From positions 19,103-83,102 of the forward strand of contig NZ_VFIL01000017.1 in assembly GCF_007858285.1 (NCBI RefSeq): DNA of 64,000 nucleotides, in the 5' to 3' direction. The position numbers and the translations under genes were made by a program. Shown piece by piece: positions 41,704 through 50,700 of the stretch. Within the stretch, counting starts at the first letter, position 1. Every line of letters starts with the position of its first letter. The stretch is from Pseudomonas brenneri. GTDB lineage: Bacteria; Pseudomonadota; Gammaproteobacteria; Pseudomonadales; Pseudomonadaceae. The notes below the pieces were generated by a model that worked only from the letters and a program-made list of their open reading frames with translations, was not told the DNA's origin and searched no databases.

Positions 41704-43164
41704 TTACAACTGCGGGCTATCTTCGGCAGGCTTGGTCTTGTCCACACCCGGCACATGCAGGTTGCCTTCCACCACCTGGTTGCCCTCCAGCTGCGGCTGG
41801 GTCACCCAGGTCAGGATGTCGTAGTAGCGCCGGATGTTGGCCACGAAGTGCACCGGCTCGCCGCCCCGGGCGTAGCCGTAGCGGGTCTTGCTGTACCACT
41901 GCTTCTGCGACAGGCGCGGCAGCATTTTCTTCACGTCCAGCCATTTGTTCGGGTTCAGGCCTTCCTTTTGCGCCAGCTTGCGCGCGTCATCCAGGTGCCC
42001 TCCGCCGACGTTGTAGGCCGCCAGGGCAAACCAGGTGCGATCAGGTTCAAGGATCTTGTCGTCCAGTTCGCTTTTGATCATCGCCAGGTACTTGGCGCCG
42101 CCCTTGATGCTCTGCCGGGCGTCCAGGCGGTTGGACACGCCCATCGCCTGGGCGGTGTTCTGGGTCAGCATCATCAGGCCGCGCACGCCGGTCTTGGAAG
42201 TGACCGTCGGTTGCCACAGCGATTCCTGATAACCAATGGCTGCCAATAGCCGCCAATCGACTTTCTCTTCCTTGGCCGAGGTCTTGAAGAACTTCTCGTA
42301 CTTGGGCAGGCGCTGCTGCAAGTGCTGGGCAAAGGTGTAGGCGCCGACGTAGCCCAGTACATCGACATGCCCGTAGTAACGATCCTTGAGGCGTTGCAGG
42401 GTGCCGTTCTTCTCGACCTTGTCGAGGTAGCTGTTGACCTCGTTGAGCAGGCTGTTGTCCTCACCCGCAGCCACGGCCCAGCTCTGGTTGCTGGCGTCGC
42501 CCAGGTCGAAGGCGACCCGTACGTTGGGGAAGTACACCTGGTTCATCGCCACTTCATTGGAGTCGACCAGGGTCAGGTCGATTTGCCCCTCGTCGACCAT
42601 GCGCAGCAGGTCGACTACTTCAACGGCGTCGGACTCTTCGTATTCAATCGCAGGATTCTGCTTTTTCAGCTCGGCCAGTTGCTCGGCGTGGGTACTGCCC
42701 TTGAGCACCATGATCTTCTTGCCCACCAGGTCGGCGGCGTTAGTGGGGCGGGACTGGCCGTTGCGGTAGATGATCTGCGGGGTGACTTCCAGATACGCAT
42801 GGGAGAAGCGCACCTGTTGTTTGCGCTGTTCGCTGCTGACCAGGCCGGCGGCGGCCAGGACCGGGCCGTTGGGTTTGCCCAACTGGCCGAACAGGTCGTC
42901 GAGGTTGTCGGCGGTCTCGATTTCAAGCTTCACCCCCAGGTCGTCGGCAAAGCGCTTGACCAGTTCGTATTCGAAACCGGTTTCGCCGTTGCGGTCCTGG
43001 AAATAGGTGGCCGGACTGTTTCGGGTAACCACCCGCAATACGCCATCCTCCTTGATTCGCTCAAGCGTGCTGGGCTTATCAACACAGGCGCTGAGCATCA
43101 GGAAGAGTCCGGTGGCGATGAGCCATTTGGCGCATCGCGGGCGCAAAGCAGTTGGGGAGAACAT
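41704..43164 (-). CDS. mltF: Membrane-bound lytic murein transglycosylase F
   Basis: MltF is an outer-membrane lytic transglycosylase that cleaves glycan strands to 1,6-anhydro-muropeptides. From ATG 43164 it is 486 residues. It has a lipoprotein-like signal (LMLSAC, Cys about residue 27) and a solute-binding-protein-like regulatory domain (about 40-265). The SLT domain (about 285-460) has the catalytic Glu in IGYQESLWQPT (about 318) and the TGVRGLMMLTQNTA motif. The longer frame upstream of 43164 reads into the purL promoter region and was rejected. It is divergent from purL, with 287 nt between. Confidence 0.95.
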   Translation of the reverse strand: MFSPTALRPRCAKWLIATGLFLMLSACVDKPSTLERIKEDGVLRVVTRNSPATYFQDRNGETGFEYELVKRFADDLGVKLEIETADNLDDLFGQLGKPNGPVLAAAGLVSSEQRKQQVRFSHAYLEVTPQIIYRNGQSRPTNAADLVGKKIMVLKGSTHAEQLAELKKQNPAIEYEESDAVEVVDLLRMVDEGQIDLTLVDSNEVAMNQVYFPNVRVAFDLGDASNQSWAVAAGEDNSLLNEVNSYLDKVEKNGTLQRLKDRYYGHVDVLGYVGAYTFAQHLQQRLPKYEKFFKTSAKEEKVDWRLLAAIGYQESLWQPTVTSKTGVRGLMMLTQNTAQAMGVSNRLDARQSIKGGAKYLAMIKSELDDKILEPDRTWFALAAYNVGGGHLDDARKLAQKEGLNPNKWLDVKKMLPRLSQKQWYSKTRYGYARGGEPVHFVANIRRYYDILTWVTQPQLEGNQVVEGNLHVPGVDKTKPAEDSPQL

Positions 43165-43451
43165 CTGCGCAGTATACGCAAACGGCCCACGGCGCCATAT
43201 ATCGACAGCATGGGAGTTGTCTGCTAGCGCTGGCGAAACTGTGCTGCAGCCCGCAGAAACGTGGCCTGGGGCGCAATTATGACGGTTAAAATAACTGCGT
43301 CGGTAGCGCTGGAAAACGTCGCGATACCGTGCAATCTGTGCCAACTGACGTTCGGCAGCGGCCAGTCGTACCGTTTCGGGTGCCGTTGGCAGCGGTTTAC
43401 GCTAGAATGCACGGCCTCAAAGCACACCCCCTTCCCGAGGCTGTCCCGAAG

Positions 43452-46400
43452 ATGTTGATCCTGCGCGGCGCTCCTGCCCTTTCTGCCTTTCGCCACAGCA
43501 AACTCCTTGAGCAACTGAGCCAGAAGGTTCCAGCTGTTACAGGCCTGTACGCTGAATTTGCTCACTTCGCCGACGTCAACGGCGTTTTGACCGCCGACGA
43601 ACAGCAAGTGCTGGCACGCCTTCTGAAGTACGGTCCCAGCGTTCCTGTTCAAGAGCCGACTGGCCGCTTGTTCCTGGTTCTGCCACGGTTCGGCACCATC
43701 TCGCCCTGGTCGAGCAAGGCCAGCGATATCGCCCGCAACTGCGGCCTGTCGAGCATCCAGCGCCTGGAGCGCGGCATTGCCTTCTACGTGGCTGGCCAGT
43801 TCAGCGATGCCGAAGCCGAGCTGATCGCCAGCAGCCTGCATGACCGCATGACCCAGATCATCGTCAGCCAGCTGGAACAGGCTGCCGGCCTGTTCAGCCA
43901 CGCCGAGCCCAAGCCGCTCACCGCGATTGACGTGCTGGGCGGTGGCCGCGCCGCCCTTGAGAAGGCCAACACCGAACTGGGCCTGGCCCTGGCCGAAGAC
44001 GAGATCGACTACCTGGTCAACGCCTTCACTGGCCTTGCGCGCAACCCGCATGACATCGAACTGATGATGTTTGCCCAGGCCAACTCCGAGCACTGCCGTC
44101 ACAAGATCTTCAACGCCAGTTGGGATATCGACGGCCAGAGCCAGGAAAAAAGCCTGTTCGGCATGATCAAGAACACCTACGTGATGCACAGCGAAGGCGT
44201 TCTGTCGGCTTACAAGGACAACGCCTCGGTGATTGTCGGCAGCGTCGCCGGCCGTTTCTTCCCGGACCCTGAGACCCGCCAGTACGGCGCGGTGCAGGAG
44301 CCGGTGCATATCTTGATGAAGGTCGAGACTCACAACCACCCGACCGCGATTGCCCCGTTCCCAGGCGCAGCCACCGGTTCCGGTGGCGAAATCCGCGACG
44401 AAGGTGCTACCGGCCGTGGCGCCAAGCCCAAGGCGGGCCTGACCGGCTTCACCGTGTCCAACCTGCAGATCCCGGGCTTCGAACAGCCATGGGAAGTGCC
44501 GTACGGCAAGCCTGAGCGCATTGTTACCGCACTCGACATCATGATCGAAGGCCCGCTGGGCGGCGCCGCGTTCAACAACGAATTCGGGCGTCCGGCGCTG
44601 ACCGGTTATTTCCGTACCTTCGAACAGTCCATCACCACCCCCCATGGCGACGAAGTGCGCGGCTACCACAAGCCGATCATGCTGGCCGGCGGCATGGGCA
44701 ACATCCGTGAAGAACACGTCAAGAAAGGCGAGATCCTGGTCGGCTCCAAGCTGATCGTGCTCGGCGGCCCGGCGATGTTGATTGGCCTGGGCGGCGGCGC
44801 GGCTTCCTCCATGGCCACCGGCACCAGCTCGGCCGACCTCGACTTCGCTTCGGTACAGCGCGAAAACCCAGAGATGGAGCGTCGCTGCCAGGAAGTCATC
44901 GACCGTTGCTGGCAGTTGGGTGACAAGAACCCGATCAGCTTCATCCACGACGTCGGTGCCGGTGGTTTGTCCAACGCCTTCCCGGAACTGGTTAACGATG
45001 GCGACCGTGGTGGCCGTTTCGAGCTGCGCAACATTCCAAACGACGAGCCGGGCATGGCCCCGCACGAAATCTGGAGCAATGAATCCCAGGAACGCTACGT
45101 ACTGGCCGTTGGCCCGGCGGACTTCGAACGCTTCCAGGCCATCTGCGAGCGCGAGCGCTGCCCGTTCGCGGTGGTCGGCGAAGCCACTGCCGAGCCGCAA
45201 CTGACGGTCACCGACAGCCACTTCGGCAACAGCCCGGTGGACATGCCTCTGGAAGTGCTGCTGGGCAAAGCCCCGCGCATGCACCGTTCGGCGGTACGTG
45301 AAGCCGAGCTGGGCGATGATTTCGACCCAAGCACTCTGGACCTGGCCGATAGCATCGAACGTGTGCTGCATCACCCGGCCGTGGCGAGCAAGAGCTTCCT
45401 GATCACCATCGGCGACCGCACCATCACCGGCCTGGTTGCCCGTGACCAGATGGTTGGCCCATGGCAGGTGCCGGTAGCTGACGTTGCCGTGACCGCCACC
45501 AGCTTCGACGTGTACACCGGTGAAGCCATGGCCATGGGCGAGCGTACCCCGCTGGCCCTGCTGGACGCCCCGGCGTCGGGCCGCATGGCCATTGGTGAAA
45601 CCATCACCAACATCGTCGCTTCGCGCATTGGCAAGCTGTCCGACATCAAGCTGTCGGCCAACTGGATGTCTGCCGCCGGTCACCCGGGTGAAGATGCGCG
45701 ACTGTATGACACCGTCAAGGCGGTGGGCATGGAGCTGTGCCCTGAGTTGGGTATCACCATCCCGGTGGGCAAGGACTCCATGTCCATGGCCACGCGCTGG
45801 AACGAAGACGGCACCGACAAGAGCGTCACTTCGCCGCTGTCGCTGATCGTCACCGGTTTTGCACCGGTCACCGATATCCGCCAGACCCTGACCCCGCAAC
45901 TGCGCATGGACAAGGGCACCACCGACCTGATCCTGGTCGACCTGGGCCGTGGCCAGAACCGCATGGGCGCCTCGATCCTCGCCCAGACCCACGGCAAGCT
46001 CGGCAAACAGGCACCGGACGTCGACGACGCCGAAGACCTGAAAGCCTTCTTCGCGGTGATCCAGGGCCTGAATGCCGACGGTCACTTGCTGGCTTACCAT
46101 GACCGTTCCGACGGTGGCTTGCTGACCAGCGTCGTCGAAATGGCCTTCGCCGGTCACTGCGGCCTGAGCCTGAACCTCGACGGCTTGGCGGAAACGTCTG
46201 CCGATATCGCCGCCATCCTGTTCAACGAAGAGTTGGGCGCAGTGATCCAGGTTCGCCAGGACGCTACCCCGGACGTGTTGGCACAGTTCAGCGCCGCCGG
46301 CCTGGGCGACTGCGTGGCCGTGGTCGGCCAGCCGATCAACAACGGCGTGATCAACATTGTCTTCAACGGCGATACCGTGTTCGAAGGCCAGCGCCGCCTG

Positions 46401-47348
46401 TTGCAACGCCAGTGGGCCGAGACCAGCTATCAGATCCAGCGCCTGCGTGATAACGCGGACTGCGCCGAGCAGGAATTCGACGTGATCCTGGAGGAAGACA
46501 ACCCGGGCCTGAGCACCAAGCTCAGCTTCGACGTCAACCAGGACATCGCCGCGCCTTACATCAAGAAAGGCATTCGCCCACAGGTTGCCGTACTGCGTGA
46601 GCAGGGCGTCAACGGCCAGGTGGAAATGGCGGCTGCATTCGACCGCGCCGGCTTCAATGCGATCGACGTGCACATGAGCGATATCCTCGCCGGTCGCGTT
46701 GACCTCAACGCGTTCAAAGGCCTGGTGGCCTGCGGTGGCTTCTCCTACGGCGACGTGCTGGGTGCCGGTGAAGGCTGGGCCAAGTCGGCCTTGTTCAACA
46801 GCCGTGCCCGCGATGCGTTCCAGGGTTTCTTCGAGCGTAACGACAGCTTCACCCTGGGTGTGTGCAACGGTTGCCAGATGATGTCCAACCTCAGCGAACT
46901 GATCCCGGGCAGCGAGTTCTGGCCGCACTTTGTGCGCAACCGTTCCGAGCAGTTCGAAGCCCGTGTAGCCATGGTGCAGGTGCAGGAGTCCAACTCGATC
47001 TTCCTGCAGGGCATGGCCGGTTCGCGCATGCCAATCGCCATTGCCCACGGTGAAGGCCATGCCGAGTTCGAAAGCGAAGAAGCACTGCTCGAAGCCGATC
47101 TGTCCGGCACCGTGGCCCTGCGTTTCGTCGACAACCATGGCAAGGTCACCGAAAGCTACCCGGCCAACCCGAACGGCTCGCCGCGCGGGATCACCGGCCT
47201 GACCAGCCGCGACGGACGCGTGACCATCATGATGCCGCACCCGGAGCGTGTGTTCCGCGCCGTGCAGAACTCGTGGCGCCCGGAAGAGTGGAACGAAGAC
47301 GGCGCGTGGATGCGCATGTTCCGCAACGCTCGTGTGTGGGTGAACTAA
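43452..47348 (+). CDS. purL: Phosphoribosylformylglycinamidine synthase
   Basis: PurL catalyses the ATP- and glutamine-dependent conversion of FGAR to FGAM in purine synthesis. From ATG 43452 it is 1298 residues, the normal length for the large proteobacterial form. The order is an N-terminal PurS-like domain, a linker, two AIRS-like synthetase halves (SEHCRHKIFN and the ATP motif ETHNHPTAIAPFPGAATGSGG) and a C-terminal class I amidotransferase. The latter shows GVCNGCQMMSNL (catalytic Cys about 1138) and GEGH. A TAGAAT (43403-43408) upstream may be its -10, but no clear -35 was found. Confidence 0.97.
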   Translation: MLILRGAPALSAFRHSKLLEQLSQKVPAVTGLYAEFAHFADVNGVLTADEQQVLARLLKYGPSVPVQEPTGRLFLVLPRFGTISPWSSKASDIARNCGLSSIQRLERGIAFYVAGQFSDAEAELIASSLHDRMTQIIVSQLEQAAGLFSHAEPKPLTAIDVLGGGRAALEKANTELGLALAEDEIDYLVNAFTGLARNPHDIELMMFAQANSEHCRHKIFNASWDIDGQSQEKSLFGMIKNTYVMHSEGVLSAYKDNASVIVGSVAGRFFPDPETRQYGAVQEPVHILMKVETHNHPTAIAPFPGAATGSGGEIRDEGATGRGAKPKAGLTGFTVSNLQIPGFEQPWEVPYGKPERIVTALDIMIEGPLGGAAFNNEFGRPALTGYFRTFEQSITTPHGDEVRGYHKPIMLAGGMGNIREEHVKKGEILVGSKLIVLGGPAMLIGLGGGAASSMATGTSSADLDFASVQRENPEMERRCQEVIDRCWQLGDKNPISFIHDVGAGGLSNAFPELVNDGDRGGRFELRNIPNDEPGMAPHEIWSNESQERYVLAVGPADFERFQAICERERCPFAVVGEATAEPQLTVTDSHFGNSPVDMPLEVLLGKAPRMHRSAVREAELGDDFDPSTLDLADSIERVLHHPAVASKSFLITIGDRTITGLVARDQMVGPWQVPVADVAVTATSFDVYTGEAMAMGERTPLALLDAPASGRMAIGETITNIVASRIGKLSDIKLSANWMSAAGHPGEDARLYDTVKAVGMELCPELGITIPVGKDSMSMATRWNEDGTDKSVTSPLSLIVTGFAPVTDIRQTLTPQLRMDKGTTDLILVDLGRGQNRMGASILAQTHGKLGKQAPDVDDAEDLKAFFAVIQGLNADGHLLAYHDRSDGGLLTSVVEMAFAGHCGLSLNLDGLAETSADIAAILFNEELGAVIQVRQDATPDVLAQFSAAGLGDCVAVVGQPINNGVINIVFNGDTVFEGQRRLLQRQWAETSYQIQRLRDNADCAEQEFDVILEEDNPGLSTKLSFDVNQDIAAPYIKKGIRPQVAVLREQGVNGQVEMAAAFDRAGFNAIDVHMSDILAGRVDLNAFKGLVACGGFSYGDVLGAGEGWAKSALFNSRARDAFQGFFERNDSFTLGVCNGCQMMSNLSELIPGSEFWPHFVRNRSEQFEARVAMVQVQESNSIFLQGMAGSRMPIAIAHGEGHAEFESEEALLEADLSGTVALRFVDNHGKVTESYPANPNGSPRGITGLTSRDGRVTIMMPHPERVFRAVQNSWRPEEWNEDGAWMRMFRNARVWVN

Positions 47349-47352
47349 AGCG

Positions 47353-47664
47353 GTGTACAAGCTCAGCTTCTTTGTGCCCGACAGCCATGTGGAGGCGGTG
47401 AAAACCGCCGTCTTCGCAGCCGGCGGCGGGCGCATCGGCGACTACGACAGCTGCGCCTGGCAAGTGCTGGGCCAGGGCCAGTTTCGAGCGTTGGACGGCA
47501 GCCAGCCGTTTCTCGGGCAGATTGGCCAGGTTGAAGTGGTTGAGGAGTGGAAGGTCGAGCTGGTGGTGGCCGATGAGTTGATCAAGGCGGTCGTCGTGGC
47601 CTTGAAGCTCAGCCACCCCTACGAGACACCGGCGTATGAAGTGTGGCAGTTGGCGGATTTCTGA
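47353..47664 (+). CDS. YqfO/NIF3-insert-like small protein
   Basis: This 103-residue protein starts with GTG 4 nt after purL. It matches the PII-like domain found inserted in some NIF3 proteins (YqfO). Typical segments are YKLSFFVPDSHVEAVKTAVF, GGGRIGDYDSCAW and the HPYETPAYEVW C-terminus. A NIF3 catalytic part is absent. The function is not established; a metal- or nucleotide-sensing role is possible. Coupling to purL is suggested by the tiny gap. Confidence 0.88.
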   Translation: MYKLSFFVPDSHVEAVKTAVFAAGGGRIGDYDSCAWQVLGQGQFRALDGSQPFLGQIGQVEVVEEWKVELVVADELIKAVVVALKLSHPYETPAYEVWQLADF

Positions 47665-47685
47665 TCGGCTGGCTGTTGAAACAAG

Positions 47686-47721
47686 AAACCCGCTGGGCCA
47701 GGTTGGCCAGCGGGTTTTTTG
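47686..47721 (+). terminator. Intrinsic terminator after the YqfO-like gene
   Basis: AAACCCGCTGG (47686-47696) pairs with CCAGCGGG (47707-47714), followed by TTTTTTG. On the minus strand the stem is preceded by A residues, giving a T-run there also, so it may also serve the convergent toxin gene, whose stop lies 38 nt away. Confidence 0.85.
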
Positions 47722-47758
47722 TTGGCTGTCATGTAGCCAGGATCAAGGTATCAATGGT

Positions 47759-50700
47759 TCACGGCGCGGGTCTCAACCCCACTTCAGCCTGCAGCGCCTC
47801 AATCAGTATGTTTTCGTAGCTGAAACGCTTGCCTTGCATGGGCTCCCAACGGTCGACATAAAACAGGCCGTTGTCGTCGACCTTGATTGGTGTCGACACT
47901 ATTTCCCCGGTGCGGGAGCGGTGCAACACATTATTCTGTGCCGGTGATGGGCGTTCTATCAGGAACAGGCCTGGGCGATTCAAGCGTGACCGGTCCACCG
48001 GGACGAAGGGGGTAAGGGCTTTGATACCGTCAACGCCGGCGTCCAAGATGAAGTCACTGCGCAAGGCTCGCTTATAAGGGCTTACGCCCTCGGCAAATGT
48101 TTCCCAGTCACCAGGGCGGATATTCTGGGCCAGCGCAGGCGCCGTGTCCCGGACATGCAGGCTGACAGCACCTTGCAGCTGCACCAGGCCGGGTACTTCC
48201 AGATTGGTATTGGTGTGTACGCTGCCGACGAAAGCGACCCACTTGTGAGGCCCATGCGCAGCCTGGTCAGCCTTGATCACCTCAGAGGCGAAGTAGCTGA
48301 ACATCCGGTTGCGCAACACGTCCGCGTCTCCCGCCCCCTTGATGTTGTAGCTGGCGGTGCAGTCCAGCGCCCGGATACGCAGCCCATGCTTGGCTGCGGT
48401 TTGGATGACCTCGGTGTAGGTGTTGCTGCCGGTGTAGTTCGGCATATGGCCTCGGTCCAACTGCCTGAGATAGTGCTTGAGATTGTCGGGCAGCCGTTGG
48501 GTACGCAGGAACACATCCAGGTCCGCCTGATGCATATCGGTCAGCAGGTGCTCAACGTACAGGGTCTTGAACTCCAGCTTCTTGAGTTTATTCATGTAGT
48601 CGCGCAGCAGTCGCTTGCTGGATTGAGCCCCGTGCCCTTCACCCAACACCAGCCCCGAGAACTCGCTGTGAGCAACGCTCTCCAGCAATGTGTCCGGTGC
48701 TTGCGGCGAGCCCAGCACGGAAGGATCGGGCCTTGTCGGTGGCACGTGGCTGTCCAGGTAGGTGTCTGCGTCTTTACTCAGGCGTGTTCTGGCCTCCTGA
48801 AAAGCCTGGAACGCTTCATGATGCTCTGGATTCTGTGGGAAGTAGCGGGTGTCCAGGCCATGGCGAGTATCGCTCTGTCGGCTGATGCTGTCCCGGAGCG
48901 CGGGGGGAATATCGTACTCACTGAAATGCGTCACGACGTCGGCCGGTGCTGCGCTGGCTGACGCGGCCTGTTCGGGAGCTTTGTACGCAGTGTGCAGGCT
49001 CAACCGGTAGTCGCCCCTGGCCGACGGGTCACCCGCGATAGCGCCCGGCGTGTCGATCCAGAGGCCCACGGGTTGGTTCGCGCCCACATCCTCCACGCGC
49101 AGTGCGACTGCATCCTGCAAGTCCGCCAGGCCAGGGGTTTGCTCGAATGTCCGCAGGCGCGAGTGATCCACGAGGGCAACCCAGCGTTCATCCTGTTCAT
49201 TGAGGGCATCGGCCTCGATGGCTTTGTGGGTGTAGAAGTTCCTGATGCTATTGCCCCGTACCGTGGTCGGCGGGGTATCACCCATTTGCAGCGCATCGTC
49301 CAGCAGATAGGAGGTAGAGGCGTCCAGAGCCTTGATCTTCACTCCCTTCTCCTGGGCCTTTCGGACCAGCGAGACATAGGAATACTGGGCGTCCTCGGCA
49401 AAACCGAGCGCTTTATCGACGGCTCTCAGATGTCGTTCGATGTGCTTCCAGGATTTGCCGCTGTTGAGCTTCTCCAGTTTCAGGCGGAAGACATCGGTGG
49501 GCAGGTACTCGATGTAGAGATGCTTGAAGCCTTTGCTGACCAAGGCGTCCATCTGGGTGATTAGCAGTTGTTTACTGGCGATGGAACCCGGTATCGCGCC
49601 GATGACCAGGTTCTTGTTCCCGCTGAAGACGTCGCTGGTGATCAACTGCGAAAGAGATGTGCTGGCGTCGAGGGCCGGGGGTTCGGCGCGGGCAGCCAGC
49701 GGGGCGAGGCTTTTGAAAAAGTCTTGGGCGTCTACTGTCAGGCGCTCGGCTTGTTGCAGATAAATCGTGCGCAGGGATAGAAGCTCAATGGCGCCAGTTC
49801 CCCGTGCGACCTCCTTGGAGCCGAACTCCCATTCAGACCGCAATAGTATTCCTGCCCGCACCTGCGGGTTGAGCGCCAGCTCCATTTTGCCCGCGTACTT
49901 TGCCGGTATTTCATAGGGCTTGAGCTGTTCCGGAGTGTCGGGCAGTTTTTCATACTTGGGCGCGCCCCCGGTGATGCCGGTACGACTCCAGACGCCCTGT
50001 GCATCGGGGGCGGCCACGCGGGTGGTGGAAACCAGTTTGCCGGTGACCGGATCCAGTCGGTACAGCAAGTAGCGGCCGATTGCATCCGGGGTCTTTTTCG
50101 CCCACAGGGCCTCGCCACCGAACAGTACCGCCTGCATGTCCGCTAGCGCCAACAGTTTGGGTTGCAATGGCTGGATCAACTTCAAGGCTTCGCTTGGAAC
50201 GGCAGCTATCTTGGCCGCTTGACGCAGGGGCGTTTTTGCAAGCTGTTTGAGCGAAACCAAGGCCGGTCGTAGATCGGTGAATACCGCACCGGCGCTGTTG
50301 AGCACGTAACCGATCAAGTGCTCGACGGCTGCTCTGGTATCGCCCTGTTGATAGGCGTGCAAGGCCAGCATGCCATCCTTGAACGCCAGCAACATGCCCA
50401 GGCTCAGGCTGAGGATGGGGAACGGCGCGGTGGCAATGGCGGTAACCCATTCCACGCAGGTCCACAGGATAGCGGAGACCATTTGGTGGCGATTGACCGT
50501 AGTGCCTTCAACATCGTCGATCTTGCGCTGCAGCTTCATGTTGTACAGCGCCTGACGCAGGTCCATGAGTGGCGGCTGGCCGTGAGTCGAGTCATAGCGT
50601 GCGGGGCTGGCAGACGTCTTATCCAAGTCCTCGGGCAATTGCGCCTTGGCGTTTTCCAGGAAGGTGCGTACCCGGGTCTGTGACTGGGCACCGACTCGTA

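Noticed and set aside
43329..43452. Longer purL reading from 43329
   Set aside because: The added residues lie before the family N-terminus (MLILRGAPALSAF) and across the probable -10 region.
43224..47435. 1403-codon open frame on the minus strand opposite purL
   Set aside because: It mirrors purL in the opposite phase, has no ribosome-binding site and reads as His/Arg/Val-rich low-complexity protein typical of high-GC antisense frames.
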